Positions 36,601-45,755 are shown, counted from the first letter of the stretch. The stretch is DNA of 64,000 bases from Pseudomonas atagonensis (GCF_011369485.1 NZ_VXCA01000027.1:62001-126000), one strand, 5' to 3'. The notes: a model not told the origin generated them from the letters alone. A program made the numbers and translations.

Positions 36601-37257
36601 GGTGCTCAGCACGGTGTTGAGCGAAACCAGATTGCCACGCCGCATCAGGCACACGAACAAGGCGAAATCGAGGGTGGCGACGAAACCGGCGCCCTCCTGT
36701 ATCAACGCCGGCAACAGCTCCAGCACATCGGCGCGGCGCATCAATGCCGCGGTGAAATTGCCAACGAAGTTCAACGGCGTGGACTCGAAGATCGCCAGCA
36801 TGTCGTCGCCCTTGAACAAGGCGTCGTTGGGGCTGAACCGGCAATTGTCGACGCGCGGCGGCAAGAGAAAATTGCCGGCATCGCTGAGCATGCGCAAGGC
36901 GAACACCAGATTGACATCGGCGTGCTCGATCAGCACTTGTGCCTGCAAGGCGATGCTCGGCGCAAACAGGCGATCGTCATCACACAAGACTTTGATGTAC
37001 TCGCCGCGCGCCTCTTCGACACAGCGCAGTACGTTTTGCTGCAACCCCAGACGCTGCGGATTGCGCAAGTAACGGATCGGGTGTGCCGGCTCACCGAACG
37101 ACTCGACGATATCGCGGATCTGCTGGTCGTCCGAGTCATCGCAAATAACGATTTCGAGGTGTTCGTAGGTCTGCACGAGCGCGCTCATCAGCGCCTGATC
37201 AAAAAAGCGCGGGTTATAAGCGGGGATGACGATGCTGACGAGGGGGAGTTGATTCAC
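33697..37257 (-). CDS. Giant three-domain glycosyltransferase of the flagellar glycan island
   Basis: The product has 1,186 residues, starting at GTG 37257 (MNQLPLVSIVIPAYN). Domain 1 (about 1-240) is a GT2 fold with VSIVIPAYNPRFFDQ and VLCDDDRLF. A linker with a weak transferase-like segment follows. Domain 2 (about 575-800) is a second GT2 fold with QVSIIIQTGDSLHALQ and SDVDLCLRAGNDGYL, closely similar to the last domain of the protein at 24181-27114. Domain 3 (about 855-1186) is a GT-B-like part with PVNSSAVGHYRVTGP, FELDDYVVSAP, GWGGGTSHTGDLE and LLEYGACGYPVICTDTEAYRG. It is probably a single cytosolic machine adding several sugars to flagellin. Donor sugars are unknown; CDP- and CMP-sugars made next door are candidates. 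Confidence 0.86.
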   Translation of the reverse strand: MNQLPLVSIVIPAYNPRFFDQALMSALVQTYEHLEIVICDDSDDQQIRDIVESFGEPAHPIRYLRNPQRLGLQQNVLRCVEEARGEYIKVLCDDDRLFAPSIALQAQVLIEHADVNLVFALRMLSDAGNFLLPPRVDNCRFSPNDALFKGDDMLAIFESTPLNFVGNFTAALMRRADVLELLPALIQEGAGFVATLDFALFVCLMRRGNLVSLNTVLSTERLHPERLSKTPEMLKAAKVEWEWLKQMLVARSGEAAPAAGWVRYIDLANIHDLPHAWQELCVTRILGNRNTVVSGRVGAESESYADFYREWLSIRCFSPVEQQQMPQRIASWARRAQIVPIVIDTTGDADAVQATLRSIDAQLYAPAAVVLLSDAQCDVGTRVLQLPYQADWAQQLNAVIPQLEGSDWFYLLRAGDALRDSALLILAERIAATPGILCAYSDEGALVEGESTEPVFKPDFNLDLMRAYPYVGRALAFERQRFISEGGFDAVHGELAPHDLLWRLVEEAGPQTIEHIAEVQVESTLTYAQWLSLPEVIDYNAAAVTAHLQRIGVDHLIRHEALPLINRIDYRHAARPQVSIIIQTGDSLHALQRCTESLIEHTAYSQYELLIVDSGVTDPQMLGWLSAMAQLSASMLRVLRYAGDNNTAAIRNFAAEQARGEYLLLLDVQAVICESDWLDELLNQAQRPEVAVVGARLLSPEGAIVSAGQILGLAGPVGSPFYGELASSRGYMQRLHVTQNWSAVSGQCLMVRKQVFDELGQFDAQTFSSGLSDVDLCLRAGNDGYLVVWTPYASVVIAALTESAPLAVSAVEEEAFHHKWMPKIIKDPAYSPSLSLGVSSFSLEPSLRNNWNPFCSRHLPLILGLPVNSSAVGHYRVTGPLAELEACGRALGRWAYESPSTVEIERLAPDSIILQCRYSDGAVSDIQRIKKYSSALRIFELDDYVVSAPKKNTHARNKPVNTEQMLREGIALCDRVVVTTQALSDALSSMHSDIRIVPNMLSPDPWATLTSHRRTSSKPRVGWGGGTSHTGDLEIIAEVVRELANEVEWVFFGMCPDELRPYIHEFHSAISLQSYPFKLASLNLDLALAPLEFHIFNDCKSNLRLLEYGACGYPVICTDTEAYRGHLPCTRVYSNSTEEWLQAIRMHLADPDASFRMGDELKEAVHRDFMLRGDNLNHWLWGWLPD

Positions 37258-37353
37258 GACGGGAAACTCTCGAGCGGCGGGTTCCTGCCCTGTTCAGGCA
37301 GAAACCCCGTAACCGCTTAGGAAAAGACGGTTGGCAGCTCGACGGGCACAGAC

Positions 37354-38919
37354 TCAGATCTTGTTGAACAAGCCCAGTTGCGCAATCTTGCTGAAAGCCA
37401 GTTGCGAAGCCTGCAACATGGTTTGCTGCAGCGTCAGACGGGTCATCACCTCAGCCGGATCGGAATCACGGATCGACGATTGGGTCTGCGCGTTGGCCAG
37501 CACCAGCGACTGGTTGGTATCACTCTGGGTCATCAGCGATGAGCCACGGCCACCCACCGAACTGATCGCGCTGGACAACTGATCGGTGCCGCTGGCCAGG
37601 TTACCCAGGCCGGACGCCAGACCGGCCTGCAACTGCTGAATAGCCAAGGCGTTACCGTTGGTTGGCGTGTTCAGCACGTTCTTCAACTGGCTGACGCTGT
37701 CGAGAATGTTCTGGGTTTCGTGGGTGTTGACTGAAACGTTGAACTGATCATTGGCAGACGGTGTGCCGCTGATATTGAAGCTCACGCCGGAAGCCGTAGC
37801 CACGCCCGCCGTCACGGTACCGCTGGACACAGGCTTGCTGTCGGCGGTCAACGGTGCGGCATACAGATCAAACGCGGTAGCGCTGGTGAATTTCATCACC
37901 GCCGAACCGGTCGGGAAACTGGCTTTGTAATCTGCCGAGTTGGTGATGCTGCTGCCGGTGATCTGCGCCGACGACGGGTTGCCCGGGCTGCGGGTGCCGG
38001 TGAAGGTGTCAGGTTTGGCGGCCAGCGTGAACGAGTGACCCGGCAGCACAGTGCCCGGCACATCGCCCGATTGCAGATTGATGTTCAGGGTCAGGTCCAC
38101 ACCCCGGAAGCTGACGGTCTGACCGGCGGTGCTTTGCGGGTCGAATGTACCGCCCTGACTGGCTTCGGCCGTCACGTCATTGCCCAAGGCATCAGTGATC
38201 TTCAACTGGGTACCGCTGACGAACGACACGCTATACGGCTCGCCACTGCGGAACTTGCTGTTGTAGCTGACGTTCGACGAGACCTGACCGTTGGACAGCA
38301 CCACGCGATTGTCATTGACCGGCGGCGCGGTCATGGTGACCTGGCTGCGGCTGGTGTTGATCGCTTGCTGGAAGGCTTCCCAACCGGTGGTGTTGGTGGC
38401 CATTTTCATGTTGTCGCCGATCGCCAGATCGAGGGTCACCTGGTCGCCGTTGTAGCTGTAGGTGCCGTCGTCGTTACGCGTGAACGGAACGGTATCGCCC
38501 TTGGAGCCGGCGAAGATGTATTTGCCGTTCTCGTCCTTGGTGTTCATCAGGCTGAGCAGTTGCTCTTCGATCTGACCCAGTTCGGAAGCAGTGGCCTGAC
38601 GGTCGGCGTCGGTGTAACCGGCGTTGCCGGCACTCACGGCCAGCTCCTTGGCACGCTGCAGCACGTTGGTGATGCTGGTCATCACCGCTTCAGCGGTACC
38701 CAGGGTGCCTTTGATGGTGGTGGCGTTGGCTTCGTACTGATCGAGCATCGAAGCCTGCTGCCCCAACTGCAGCAGACGCGAAGCGCCGACCGGATCATCC
38801 GCCGCGGTGTTGACGCGAACAAGACTGCTCGCCTCTTCGCTGCTCTTGACCACGTTGGCGAAGTTTTTCTGATAGTTGGCTGCCGAGGACTCGTAAAACT
38901 GGCCGGTAGAAATGCGCAT
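37354..38919 (-). CDS. flgL: Hook-filament junction protein FlgL (HAP3)
   Basis: The protein has 521 residues. The N-terminal flagellin-like helix begins MRISTGQFYESS, the conserved NTAADDPVGASRLLQL follows, and the C-terminal helix ends in QLAFSKIAQLGLFNKI. FlgL links FlgK to the flagellin filament. It is the last gene of the flgF-L run, 14 bases after flgK, and lies at the edge of the glycosylation island. The central part is longer and more variable than in enteric FlgL. Confidence 0.95.
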   Translation of the reverse strand: MRISTGQFYESSAANYQKNFANVVKSSEEASSLVRVNTAADDPVGASRLLQLGQQASMLDQYEANATTIKGTLGTAEAVMTSITNVLQRAKELAVSAGNAGYTDADRQATASELGQIEEQLLSLMNTKDENGKYIFAGSKGDTVPFTRNDDGTYSYNGDQVTLDLAIGDNMKMATNTTGWEAFQQAINTSRSQVTMTAPPVNDNRVVLSNGQVSSNVSYNSKFRSGEPYSVSFVSGTQLKITDALGNDVTAEASQGGTFDPQSTAGQTVSFRGVDLTLNINLQSGDVPGTVLPGHSFTLAAKPDTFTGTRSPGNPSSAQITGSSITNSADYKASFPTGSAVMKFTSATAFDLYAAPLTADSKPVSSGTVTAGVATASGVSFNISGTPSANDQFNVSVNTHETQNILDSVSQLKNVLNTPTNGNALAIQQLQAGLASGLGNLASGTDQLSSAISSVGGRGSSLMTQSDTNQSLVLANAQTQSSIRDSDPAEVMTRLTLQQTMLQASQLAFSKIAQLGLFNKI

Positions 38920-38932
38920 GGTTTACGACTCC

Positions 38933-40993
38933 TTAAAGACTGTTGATCAGTGTGCTGAAGATTTCCTGCGCAGCCTTGATGATCTGCGAGGACGCGGTGT
39001 AGTACTGCTGAAACTTGACCAGGTTGCCGGTTTCTTCGTCGAGGTCGACACCGGACAGAGAATCCCGCGCGCCCTTGGCGTTGGCCAGGATGGCGTCGGT
39101 GGCGGCGCTGTCGAGCTTGCCCTGCGCCGCTTTGGCACCCACGCCCTCAACCAGTTTGCCGTAAGCGTCGGTCAGGGAAATGCCCTTGCTGGCCGAACCG
39201 GTGTCCACAGTTTGCTTGGTTTGCAGGTCGGCCAGTACGCCGCCGTTACGGTTGTCCAGGGTACCCGGCTGGCTGAGGCTGACGTTGATCGTCGAACCCT
39301 TGCCCGGGGCGCCGGCGACGGTCATGTCGAAGCTGACCGAGTACTGCGTGGCCGGTGCCGGCGGGATCGGTGCACCGGTCGAATCCTTGAGCGGAATGCT
39401 CAGGCTCAACGTGTTGTTCTGACCCGGCTTGATGGTGCCGCTGCTCAGCACGCCACCCTGGGCATCGAGCAATTGATAACCCTGACTGGTGCCGTCCGCC
39501 GACGGATCACCGAACACCACTTTGACCGGCGTCGAGTACTTCATACCGTTCTGCATCGCAGTGGTCGTCGTCGGGTCGTAAATGTCGAACTTAGTGGTCA
39601 GGGTCGGTTGGCCGCTGGCCGGGATGGTCAGCGTACCGCTGCCGCCCGGGGCGATGGCGGCGCCCAACGGCGCGGCGATGGCCAGACGCTTGGAGTCGGT
39701 CATCTCGGTCTTGATGTTGGCCGCAGCGTTGCGGGTCGGGGTGATCTTGAACGTGTCGCCCGCCGCTGCCGTGCCGTTCGTGAGCTTCAACGAGAAACCG
39801 TCGATCACCGGTGGCGGGTTGGTGGTAGTGCTGAACGCGCCCATGGCGGTGCCTTCCGGCAGACGCTGCACGGTGTAGTCCGTGGCGCTGGTGAAGGTCA
39901 CTTTGTAATCGTTGATGGTCAGCTTGCCGGTGTCCTCGATGCTCACATCGAAGTTGCCGGAACCGGCGCTGTTGCCAACAGTGGCCGTGCTGCGCGAAGC
40001 CATGTTGGCTGCGGTGTTGATGCTGGTGAACAGGTTGCCGCCAAAAGCACCGTTCTTGTCGATGCCTTGCGCCTGAATCGTGTTCATCTGATCGGCGACG
40101 ACCAGCGCCACGCGGCCCAGCTCGTTCATCGCCGGATCCAGCACGGTGCTGCGATAACGCAGCAGACCACCGATCTCGCCACCGGTAATGCCCGAGGTGA
40201 TGTCGACGGTGCTGGAACCGTTGTTGAGCTGCAGGCCCATGCGCGAAGGGTCAGTCTTGCTAGGGGTGACTTCCAGCTTGCTGGCAGTACCGCCCATGAC
40301 CAGCGGCTGACCGTTGCCCAGGTAAATGTCCATGTTGCCGTCGCGCTCAACGACCTGCGCACCGGTGAAGGTCGAGAGTTGGCGAATGGTCTCGTTACGC
40401 GCGTCGAGCAGCTCGTTGGGCTGGCCGCCGGCGTTGGAAATTTCAGAGATCTTCTGGTTCAGTTGCGCAACGGTCGCGGCGAGTTTGTTGACCTGATCGG
40501 CCATGCTCGTCAGGTTGCCGTTGATGTCCGAGTTCTGCGCGTTCAACTGGCTGGAAACCGAGTTGAAACGGGCGCTCAAGGCTTGCGCATCGCTGAGCAG
40601 CAACTGGCGCGAAGCATCGTCGCCTGGCTTGGCGTTGACGTTCTGCACCGAGGCGAAGAACTTGGTCAGCGCACCATTGAGGCCGGTGCCGCTGTCGGAC
40701 AGCAACTTGTCCAGCGGCGTGACCTGACCCAGATAAGCCGCCGCATCGCTGTTGAGCGAGGTGGTGGTCTGCAACTGCGCATCGATGTAGCTGTTGTACA
40801 CCCGGCGCACGTCAGCCAGGGTTGTACCGGTGCCGATCCAGAGGTTGCCGTTCTGAATCGAGCTCTTTGAATTCTGCACGGTTTGCTGGCGCGAGTAGCC
40901 GGCCGTATCGACGTTGGCAATGTTGTTGCCCGTAACCATCAATGACTGTTGGCTAGCGGATAAACCCGACATCCCGATGTTGAGCAAACTCAT
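38933..40993 (-). CDS. flgK: Hook-filament junction protein FlgK (HAP1)
   Basis: The protein has 686 residues. The N terminus MSLLNIGMSGLSASQQSLMVTGNNIANVDTAGYSRQ contains the rod/hook family signature, and the C terminus has the matching helix (LVKFQQYYTASSQII). FlgK is the first junction protein at the tip of the hook. It is separated from flgJ by only about 20 bases. Confidence 0.96.
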   Translation of the reverse strand: MSLLNIGMSGLSASQQSLMVTGNNIANVDTAGYSRQQTVQNSKSSIQNGNLWIGTGTTLADVRRVYNSYIDAQLQTTTSLNSDAAAYLGQVTPLDKLLSDSGTGLNGALTKFFASVQNVNAKPGDDASRQLLLSDAQALSARFNSVSSQLNAQNSDINGNLTSMADQVNKLAATVAQLNQKISEISNAGGQPNELLDARNETIRQLSTFTGAQVVERDGNMDIYLGNGQPLVMGGTASKLEVTPSKTDPSRMGLQLNNGSSTVDITSGITGGEIGGLLRYRSTVLDPAMNELGRVALVVADQMNTIQAQGIDKNGAFGGNLFTSINTAANMASRSTATVGNSAGSGNFDVSIEDTGKLTINDYKVTFTSATDYTVQRLPEGTAMGAFSTTTNPPPVIDGFSLKLTNGTAAAGDTFKITPTRNAAANIKTEMTDSKRLAIAAPLGAAIAPGGSGTLTIPASGQPTLTTKFDIYDPTTTTAMQNGMKYSTPVKVVFGDPSADGTSQGYQLLDAQGGVLSSGTIKPGQNNTLSLSIPLKDSTGAPIPPAPATQYSVSFDMTVAGAPGKGSTINVSLSQPGTLDNRNGGVLADLQTKQTVDTGSASKGISLTDAYGKLVEGVGAKAAQGKLDSAATDAILANAKGARDSLSGVDLDEETGNLVKFQQYYTASSQIIKAAQEIFSTLINSL

Positions 40994-41015
40994 GGTTCAA
41001 ACCTTACTTTATGTT

Positions 41016-42308
41016 TTATAGAGGCGTTGTCGAAACGCCCGCCGCAGCGTAGTTCTGGTTAACGTTCATCTGCTTGGCAATCTGCGAAATCTTGCTTGCG
41101 TAGTTCGGGTCGGTGGCGTAACCGGCCTTTTGCAACTCGCGTACAAACTGTTCTGGGTTATCGGCCGACTTCAGCACATCTTGATAGCGATTATTGCTCT
41201 GCAGCAAAGTCACCAGATCGTGAAAGCTGTCCTTGTACGAGGCGTAGGAACGGAACTCGGCCGTCTCCTTGACCATCTCGCCATTACGGAACTCGCTGGT
41301 GATCGCCCGGGCCGAATCGCCCTTCCAGTTGCTGCTTGCCTTGATGCCGAACAGGTTGTGGCTGCTGCTGCCATCCTGGGCACGCATGACCGATTTGCCC
41401 CAGCCGGTTTCCAGTGCAGCCTGCGCCACCAGATAACGCGGATCGACGCCAATGCGCGCAGCGGCTTCTTTGGCCATCGGCAGCATGGTGTTGACGAATT
41501 CGTCGGCGTTGCTGAACGCACGCTTGGCCGGTGCCAATGGAATCTGCGCCATCGCACGACCGTAAATCTGCATCTGCCCGCCGGAGGATTTTTCAGCCTC
41601 GGCGCGGGCCAGCCAGTCACCGTTGTACAACGGGCCCGAGCCGGTAGCGGCGGCGGTTATGGAGCGTTGCGGCAACTGGGTCGTGGCATTTGTCGTCGCC
41701 GACGGCACCAGACCGGCGAGCAAGCGATCGGCCAGCTTGGGCGGCAAGGCCAGACGACGCTGATTGATCATTGCCATGTCATTGCGATGCGTCAGTTCGG
41801 TGTTCGGCGCATGCACCGAACGCGACGCCCACAGCGGACGCTCACCGTTGAGACGCGACAACGGGCCATTGGTGGCGACCGTGCCGGCGGCAACCGGCGT
41901 GACCACGGCGGCAGCCTTGGCTTTGGCTTCTTCCTGTTTGGCGGCGGACGCGGCCGCGGCCTCACCCGGCGCCATCGGCTTGTTCTTCGACATCTGCCGC
42001 ATCAGCACGTCCGCCAGACCGATACCGCCACCCTCGCGGGAAAGCGAGACAGCCAGTTGCTGGTCGTACATTTCCTGATACTGCTTGGCGGCCGGCGTGT
42101 TCAGCGGATTGTCCTGGCCCAGTGCTTCGGTGGCCGAACGCATCGACTTGAGCATTTCGCCGAGGAACAGCGATTCGAACTCCTGCGCGACCTTGCGCAT
42201 GTTCGCATCGCTGTCCTTGTCGCCGACCTTGAGCTGGTTCAGTCGATTGAGGTCAGAGTACGAACCCGAATCGCTGCTGCTGACCAGACCGCTCTTGCGC
42301 ATATCCAT
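41016..42308 (-). CDS. flgJ: FlgJ, rod cap and peptidoglycan hydrolase
   Basis: The protein has 430 residues with two domains joined by an Ala/Pro/Thr-rich linker. The N-terminal part (about 35-110) is the rod-binding cap domain with FESLFLGEMLKSMRSA. The C-terminal half (about 270-415) is a GH73 glucosaminidase with the catalytic Glu in AALETGWGKSV. It caps the growing rod and opens the peptidoglycan layer in the periplasm. The long linker makes it larger than the enteric 313-residue form, as usual in pseudomonads. Confidence 0.96.
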   Translation of the reverse strand: MDMRKSGLVSSSDSGSYSDLNRLNQLKVGDKDSDANMRKVAQEFESLFLGEMLKSMRSATEALGQDNPLNTPAAKQYQEMYDQQLAVSLSREGGGIGLADVLMRQMSKNKPMAPGEAAAASAAKQEEAKAKAAAVVTPVAAGTVATNGPLSRLNGERPLWASRSVHAPNTELTHRNDMAMINQRRLALPPKLADRLLAGLVPSATTNATTQLPQRSITAAATGSGPLYNGDWLARAEAEKSSGGQMQIYGRAMAQIPLAPAKRAFSNADEFVNTMLPMAKEAAARIGVDPRYLVAQAALETGWGKSVMRAQDGSSSHNLFGIKASSNWKGDSARAITSEFRNGEMVKETAEFRSYASYKDSFHDLVTLLQSNNRYQDVLKSADNPEQFVRELQKAGYATDPNYASKISQIAKQMNVNQNYAAAGVSTTPL

Positions 42309-42319
42309 GGTCGTCGTCC

Positions 42320-43435
42320 TCAGATCACGATCAGGTCGGCTTGCAACGCGCCGGCCTGCTTCAGTGCTTCGAGGATCGCCATCAAGTCACCCGGTGCTGC
42401 GCCGACCTGGTTCACCGCCCGCACGATCTCGTCGAGGGTAGTGCCCGGGCCGAACTTGAACATCGGCTTGGCTTCCTGTTCGGCGTTAACCCGCGAGCGT
42501 GGCACGACGGCGGTCTGGCCGTTGGACAGCGGGCCCGGCTGGCTGACGATCGGGTCTTCGGTGATGGTCACGGTCAGGCTGCCGTGGGTCACGGCGGCCG
42601 GCGATACCTTCACGTTCTGGCCGATGACAATGGTGCCGGTGCGCGAGTTGATGATGACTTTTGCTACGGCCTGACCCGGATCGACTTCAAGGTTTTCGAG
42701 GATCGACAGGTAGTCGACACGCTGGCTTGGATCGAGCGGCGCGGTCACACGGATCGAACCGCCGTCGATGGCTTGCGCCACACCTGGGCCGAGCATGTCG
42801 TTGATCTTGTCGACAATGCGTTTGGCGGTGGTGAAGTCGGAGCGATTGAGGTTCAGCGTCAGGCTGTTGCCCTGGTTGAAACCACTCGGCACCGAACGCT
42901 CCACCGAAGCACCGCCGGGAATACGACCGGCCGACGGAACGTTGACGGTGATCTTCGAACCGTCACGACCTTCGGCATCGAAACCGCCGACCACCAGGTT
43001 GCCCTGAGCGATGGCGTAGACGTTGCCGTCGATACCTTTGAGCGGCGTCAGCAGCAAGGTGCCGCCACGCAGGCTCTTGGAGTTACCGATCGAGGAAACG
43101 GTGATGTCGACCTGCTGACCCGGTTTGGCGAACGCCGGCAGATCGGCACTCACCGAAACCGCCGCGACGTTTTTCAACTGCACGTTGCCCGATCCAGGCG
43201 GCACCTTGATGCCGAACTGCGAGAGCATGTTGTTGAAGGTCTGCAGGGTGAACGGGGTTTGCGTCGTCTGGTCACCGGTGCCGTTAAGCCCGACCACCAG
43301 GCCGTAACCGATCAACTGGTTGGAGCGCACGCCGGAAATGCTGGCGATATCTTTCAGCCGCTCGGCGTGGGCACCAAAGGCTGCGGACATTAGTGCGGCA
43401 GCCAGCATCAGGTGTTTGAAATTCAACGTAGCCAC
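42320..43435 (-). CDS. flgI: Flagellar P-ring protein FlgI
   Basis: The product has 371 residues from the GTG at 43435. A signal peptide is clear (FKHLMLAAALMSAAFGAHA, then mature ERLKDIAS). The mature part has GVRSNQLIGYGLVVGLNGTG and a full P-ring domain. FlgI polymerises around the rod in the peptidoglycan layer. It abuts flgH without a gap, which favours the GTG start. Confidence 0.95.
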   Translation of the reverse strand: MATLNFKHLMLAAALMSAAFGAHAERLKDIASISGVRSNQLIGYGLVVGLNGTGDQTTQTPFTLQTFNNMLSQFGIKVPPGSGNVQLKNVAAVSVSADLPAFAKPGQQVDITVSSIGNSKSLRGGTLLLTPLKGIDGNVYAIAQGNLVVGGFDAEGRDGSKITVNVPSAGRIPGGASVERSVPSGFNQGNSLTLNLNRSDFTTAKRIVDKINDMLGPGVAQAIDGGSIRVTAPLDPSQRVDYLSILENLEVDPGQAVAKVIINSRTGTIVIGQNVKVSPAAVTHGSLTVTITEDPIVSQPGPLSNGQTAVVPRSRVNAEQEAKPMFKFGPGTTLDEIVRAVNQVGAAPGDLMAILEALKQAGALQADLIVI

Positions 43436-44131
43436 CTAGAAAGGGAACAGCGGGCTGAGGAAGAAACGGTCGAACCAGCCTGGCTGACTCGCATCGGCGA
43501 ACGAACCGGTGCCCGAATAGGTGATGCGTGCATCGGCGACGCGGGTCGACGACACGGTGTTGTCAGTGGCGATGTCATCGGCGCGCACCAGACCGGCAAT
43601 CCGCACCAGCTCATCGCCGGTGTTGAGGGTCATCCACTTCTCGCCCCGCACGGCAATGATGCCGTTGGGCAAGACGTCGGCGACGGTCACGGTGACCGAG
43701 CCGGTCAGGGTGTTGCCCTGGGCCGCCTTGCTGTCACCTTTGGTCGCACGGTCGCCGCTGTAACCGACATCCAGACTCAGGTCGTTGCCGCCCAGCGGGT
43801 TGTTGGTGGTGCCGCTGCCGCCGAACAACGAAGTCAGACCGATGCCGGTCTTGCTGTTCTTGGCCACTTGCGAGTTGGCGTTTTTGCTCGCCTGGGTCTT
43901 CTCGTTCAGGGTGATGGTGATGATGTCACCGACCCGGAAGGCCTTGCGGTCGCTGTACAGGTTCTGCTCGAAACCGGCCTGATAAATCGAGCCGTTGTTG
44001 GCGGCTGCCGGCAACGGCGTGCGCGGCAACACCGGAGCGTAGTAAGGGTCATTGGGCTTGGGCGTCGGAGCGACGCAGCCCGCGAGCGAGACGACTCCAC
44101 TCAATGCCAGAACAGATACGAAGCGATTCAT
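43436..44131 (-). CDS. flgH: Flagellar L-ring lipoprotein FlgH
   Basis: The protein has 231 residues. The lipoprotein signal has the lipobox LAGC, with Cys19 as the acylated residue. The mature part carries QAGFEQNLYSDRKAFRVGDIITI-type blocks (around residues 50-75) and ends in PGWFDRFFLSPLFPF. FlgH forms the outer membrane bushing of the motor. Confidence 0.96.
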   Translation of the reverse strand: MNRFVSVLALSGVVSLAGCVAPTPKPNDPYYAPVLPRTPLPAAANNGSIYQAGFEQNLYSDRKAFRVGDIITITLNEKTQASKNANSQVAKNSKTGIGLTSLFGGSGTTNNPLGGNDLSLDVGYSGDRATKGDSKAAQGNTLTGSVTVTVADVLPNGIIAVRGEKWMTLNTGDELVRIAGLVRADDIATDNTVSSTRVADARITYSGTGSFADASQPGWFDRFFLSPLFPF

Positions 44132-44183
44132 GACCCTACCTCACGGTGTTGCAGGCAGCCTCATGGCCGCCTCTTGGACTTGA

Positions 44184-44969
44184 TTACAGATTCTGCGTTA
44201 CGAACGAGAGCATCTGGTCGGCGGTGGAGATCACCTTGGAGTTCATCTCGTAGGCGCGCTGAGTGGTGATCATATTGACCATCTCTTCAACGGTGCTGAC
44301 GTTGGACGTTTCCAGGGTGTTCTGCAGCGTGGTACCGAAACCGTTCAGGCCTGGCGTGCCGACTTGCGGCGCACCGGAAGCGGCGGTTTCCAGGAACAGG
44401 TTGTTGCCCACGGCTTGCAGACCGGCCGGGTTGATGAAGTCGGCGGTTTGCAGGTTGCCGATCACCTGGGAAGCCGGGTTGCCGGCGATGGTGATCGAGA
44501 CGGTGCCGTCGCGGCCGACGGTGAAGGTCTGCGCGTCGTTCGGAATGACAATGGCCGGCTCCAGGGCGAAACCGCTGGCATTGACGACCTGGCCGTTGGA
44601 ATCGAGGTGGAAAGTACCGTCACGGGTGTAGGACGTGGTGCCGTCCGGCTGCAGAATCTGGAAGAAACCGCGACCGTCGATGGCCATGTCCAGCGGCTGC
44701 TCGGTGGTTTGCAGGCTGCCGGCGGTGAAGTTTTTCTGAGTGCCGACGATGCGCACACCGGTACCCACTTGCAGACCCGACGGCAATTCGCTGTCCTGAG
44801 TCGACTGGGCGCCAGGCTGACGCTTGATCTGATACAGCAGGTCCTGGAACTCGGCGCGGTCACGTTTGAAACCCGTGGTCGAGACGTTCGCCAGGTTGTT
44901 GGAAATGGTGGTCAGGTTGGTGTCCTGGGCGGACAGACCGGTTTTGGCAACCCATAGAGCCGGAAGCAT
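44184..44969 (-). CDS. flgG: Distal rod protein FlgG
   Basis: The protein has 261 residues. MLPALWVAKTGLSAQDTNL and TISNNLANVSTTGFKRDRAEFQDLLYQ (around residues 20-46) form the rod signature, and the C terminus has SNVSTVEEMVNMITTQRAYE. It builds the distal rod. It lies between flgF and flgH. Confidence 0.96.
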   Translation of the reverse strand: MLPALWVAKTGLSAQDTNLTTISNNLANVSTTGFKRDRAEFQDLLYQIKRQPGAQSTQDSELPSGLQVGTGVRIVGTQKNFTAGSLQTTEQPLDMAIDGRGFFQILQPDGTTSYTRDGTFHLDSNGQVVNASGFALEPAIVIPNDAQTFTVGRDGTVSITIAGNPASQVIGNLQTADFINPAGLQAVGNNLFLETAASGAPQVGTPGLNGFGTTLQNTLETSNVSTVEEMVNMITTQRAYEMNSKVISTADQMLSFVTQNL

Positions 44970-45014
44970 TCGATTCTCCTCGTGCGCCTGTTTTACGGCG
45001 CGACGTTCTGATAA

Positions 45015-45755
45015 TTAGCTGATCTGCAAGACCCGAGCCATGGCCTGGTCGTCGTCTTTGGCGGTGTTCATCATCTTGACGTGCAACTCGAACTGCTTGG
45101 CCAGGGCCAGCACCGAGGTCATTTCTTCCACGGCATTGACGTTGCTCGATTCAAGGAAACCCGACACCAGTTTGACGTTGGCATCGGCCGGCGCCGGCTG
45201 GCCGTCCTTGGTGTAAATCGAACCGTCCAGACCCTTGTTCATGTTCTTGATGTCCGGGTTGACCAGTTTGATCCGGTCGACTTCCGCCATGACGCGCGGG
45301 CCTTCGCCCATCGCACGAATACTGATGGTGCCGTCTTCACCGACTTCGATCTGCTGCTCGGGCGGCACGGCGATCGGACCGCCATTGCCCATCACTGGCA
45401 TGCCGTTGCCGGCACGCAACACGCCGAGGGCGTCGACATTGAGGCTGCCGGTGCGCACGTAGCTTTCGCCACCGTTCGGGTTCTGCACGGCGATCCAGCC
45501 ATTGCCGGTGACGGCCACGTCGAGGTCACGACCGGTCTGCACCAGCGAGCCTGGCGTGAAGTCGGTGGCGGGCCGTTCGCTCATGGCAAACGCTCGCGCC
45601 GGAAAGCTGTCACCGAACACCGGCATCGAACGCGCCTGCTCCAGGTCGCGCTGAAAACCGTTGGTGGAGATGTTCGCCAGGTTGTTGGCATGAGCCTTCT
45701 GCGCCAGTGCGTTCTGGCTGGCGCCGGTCATTGCCACATAAAGGTACTTGTCCAC
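45015..45755 (-). CDS. flgF: Proximal rod protein FlgF
   Basis: I start at GTG 45755 (MDKYLYVAMTGASQNALA, 246 residues) because AGAGGAAAG lies just upstream and the length equals known FlgF. The N-terminal rod motif and the C-terminal SSNVNAVEEMTSVLALAKQFE are present. It is the first gene of the flgFGHIJKL run; flgBCDE, usually just upstream, are absent and the phh locus lies there instead. Confidence 0.95.
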   Translation of the reverse strand: MDKYLYVAMTGASQNALAQKAHANNLANISTNGFQRDLEQARSMPVFGDSFPARAFAMSERPATDFTPGSLVQTGRDLDVAVTGNGWIAVQNPNGGESYVRTGSLNVDALGVLRAGNGMPVMGNGGPIAVPPEQQIEVGEDGTISIRAMGEGPRVMAEVDRIKLVNPDIKNMNKGLDGSIYTKDGQPAPADANVKLVSGFLESSNVNAVEEMTSVLALAKQFELHVKMMNTAKDDDQAMARVLQIS

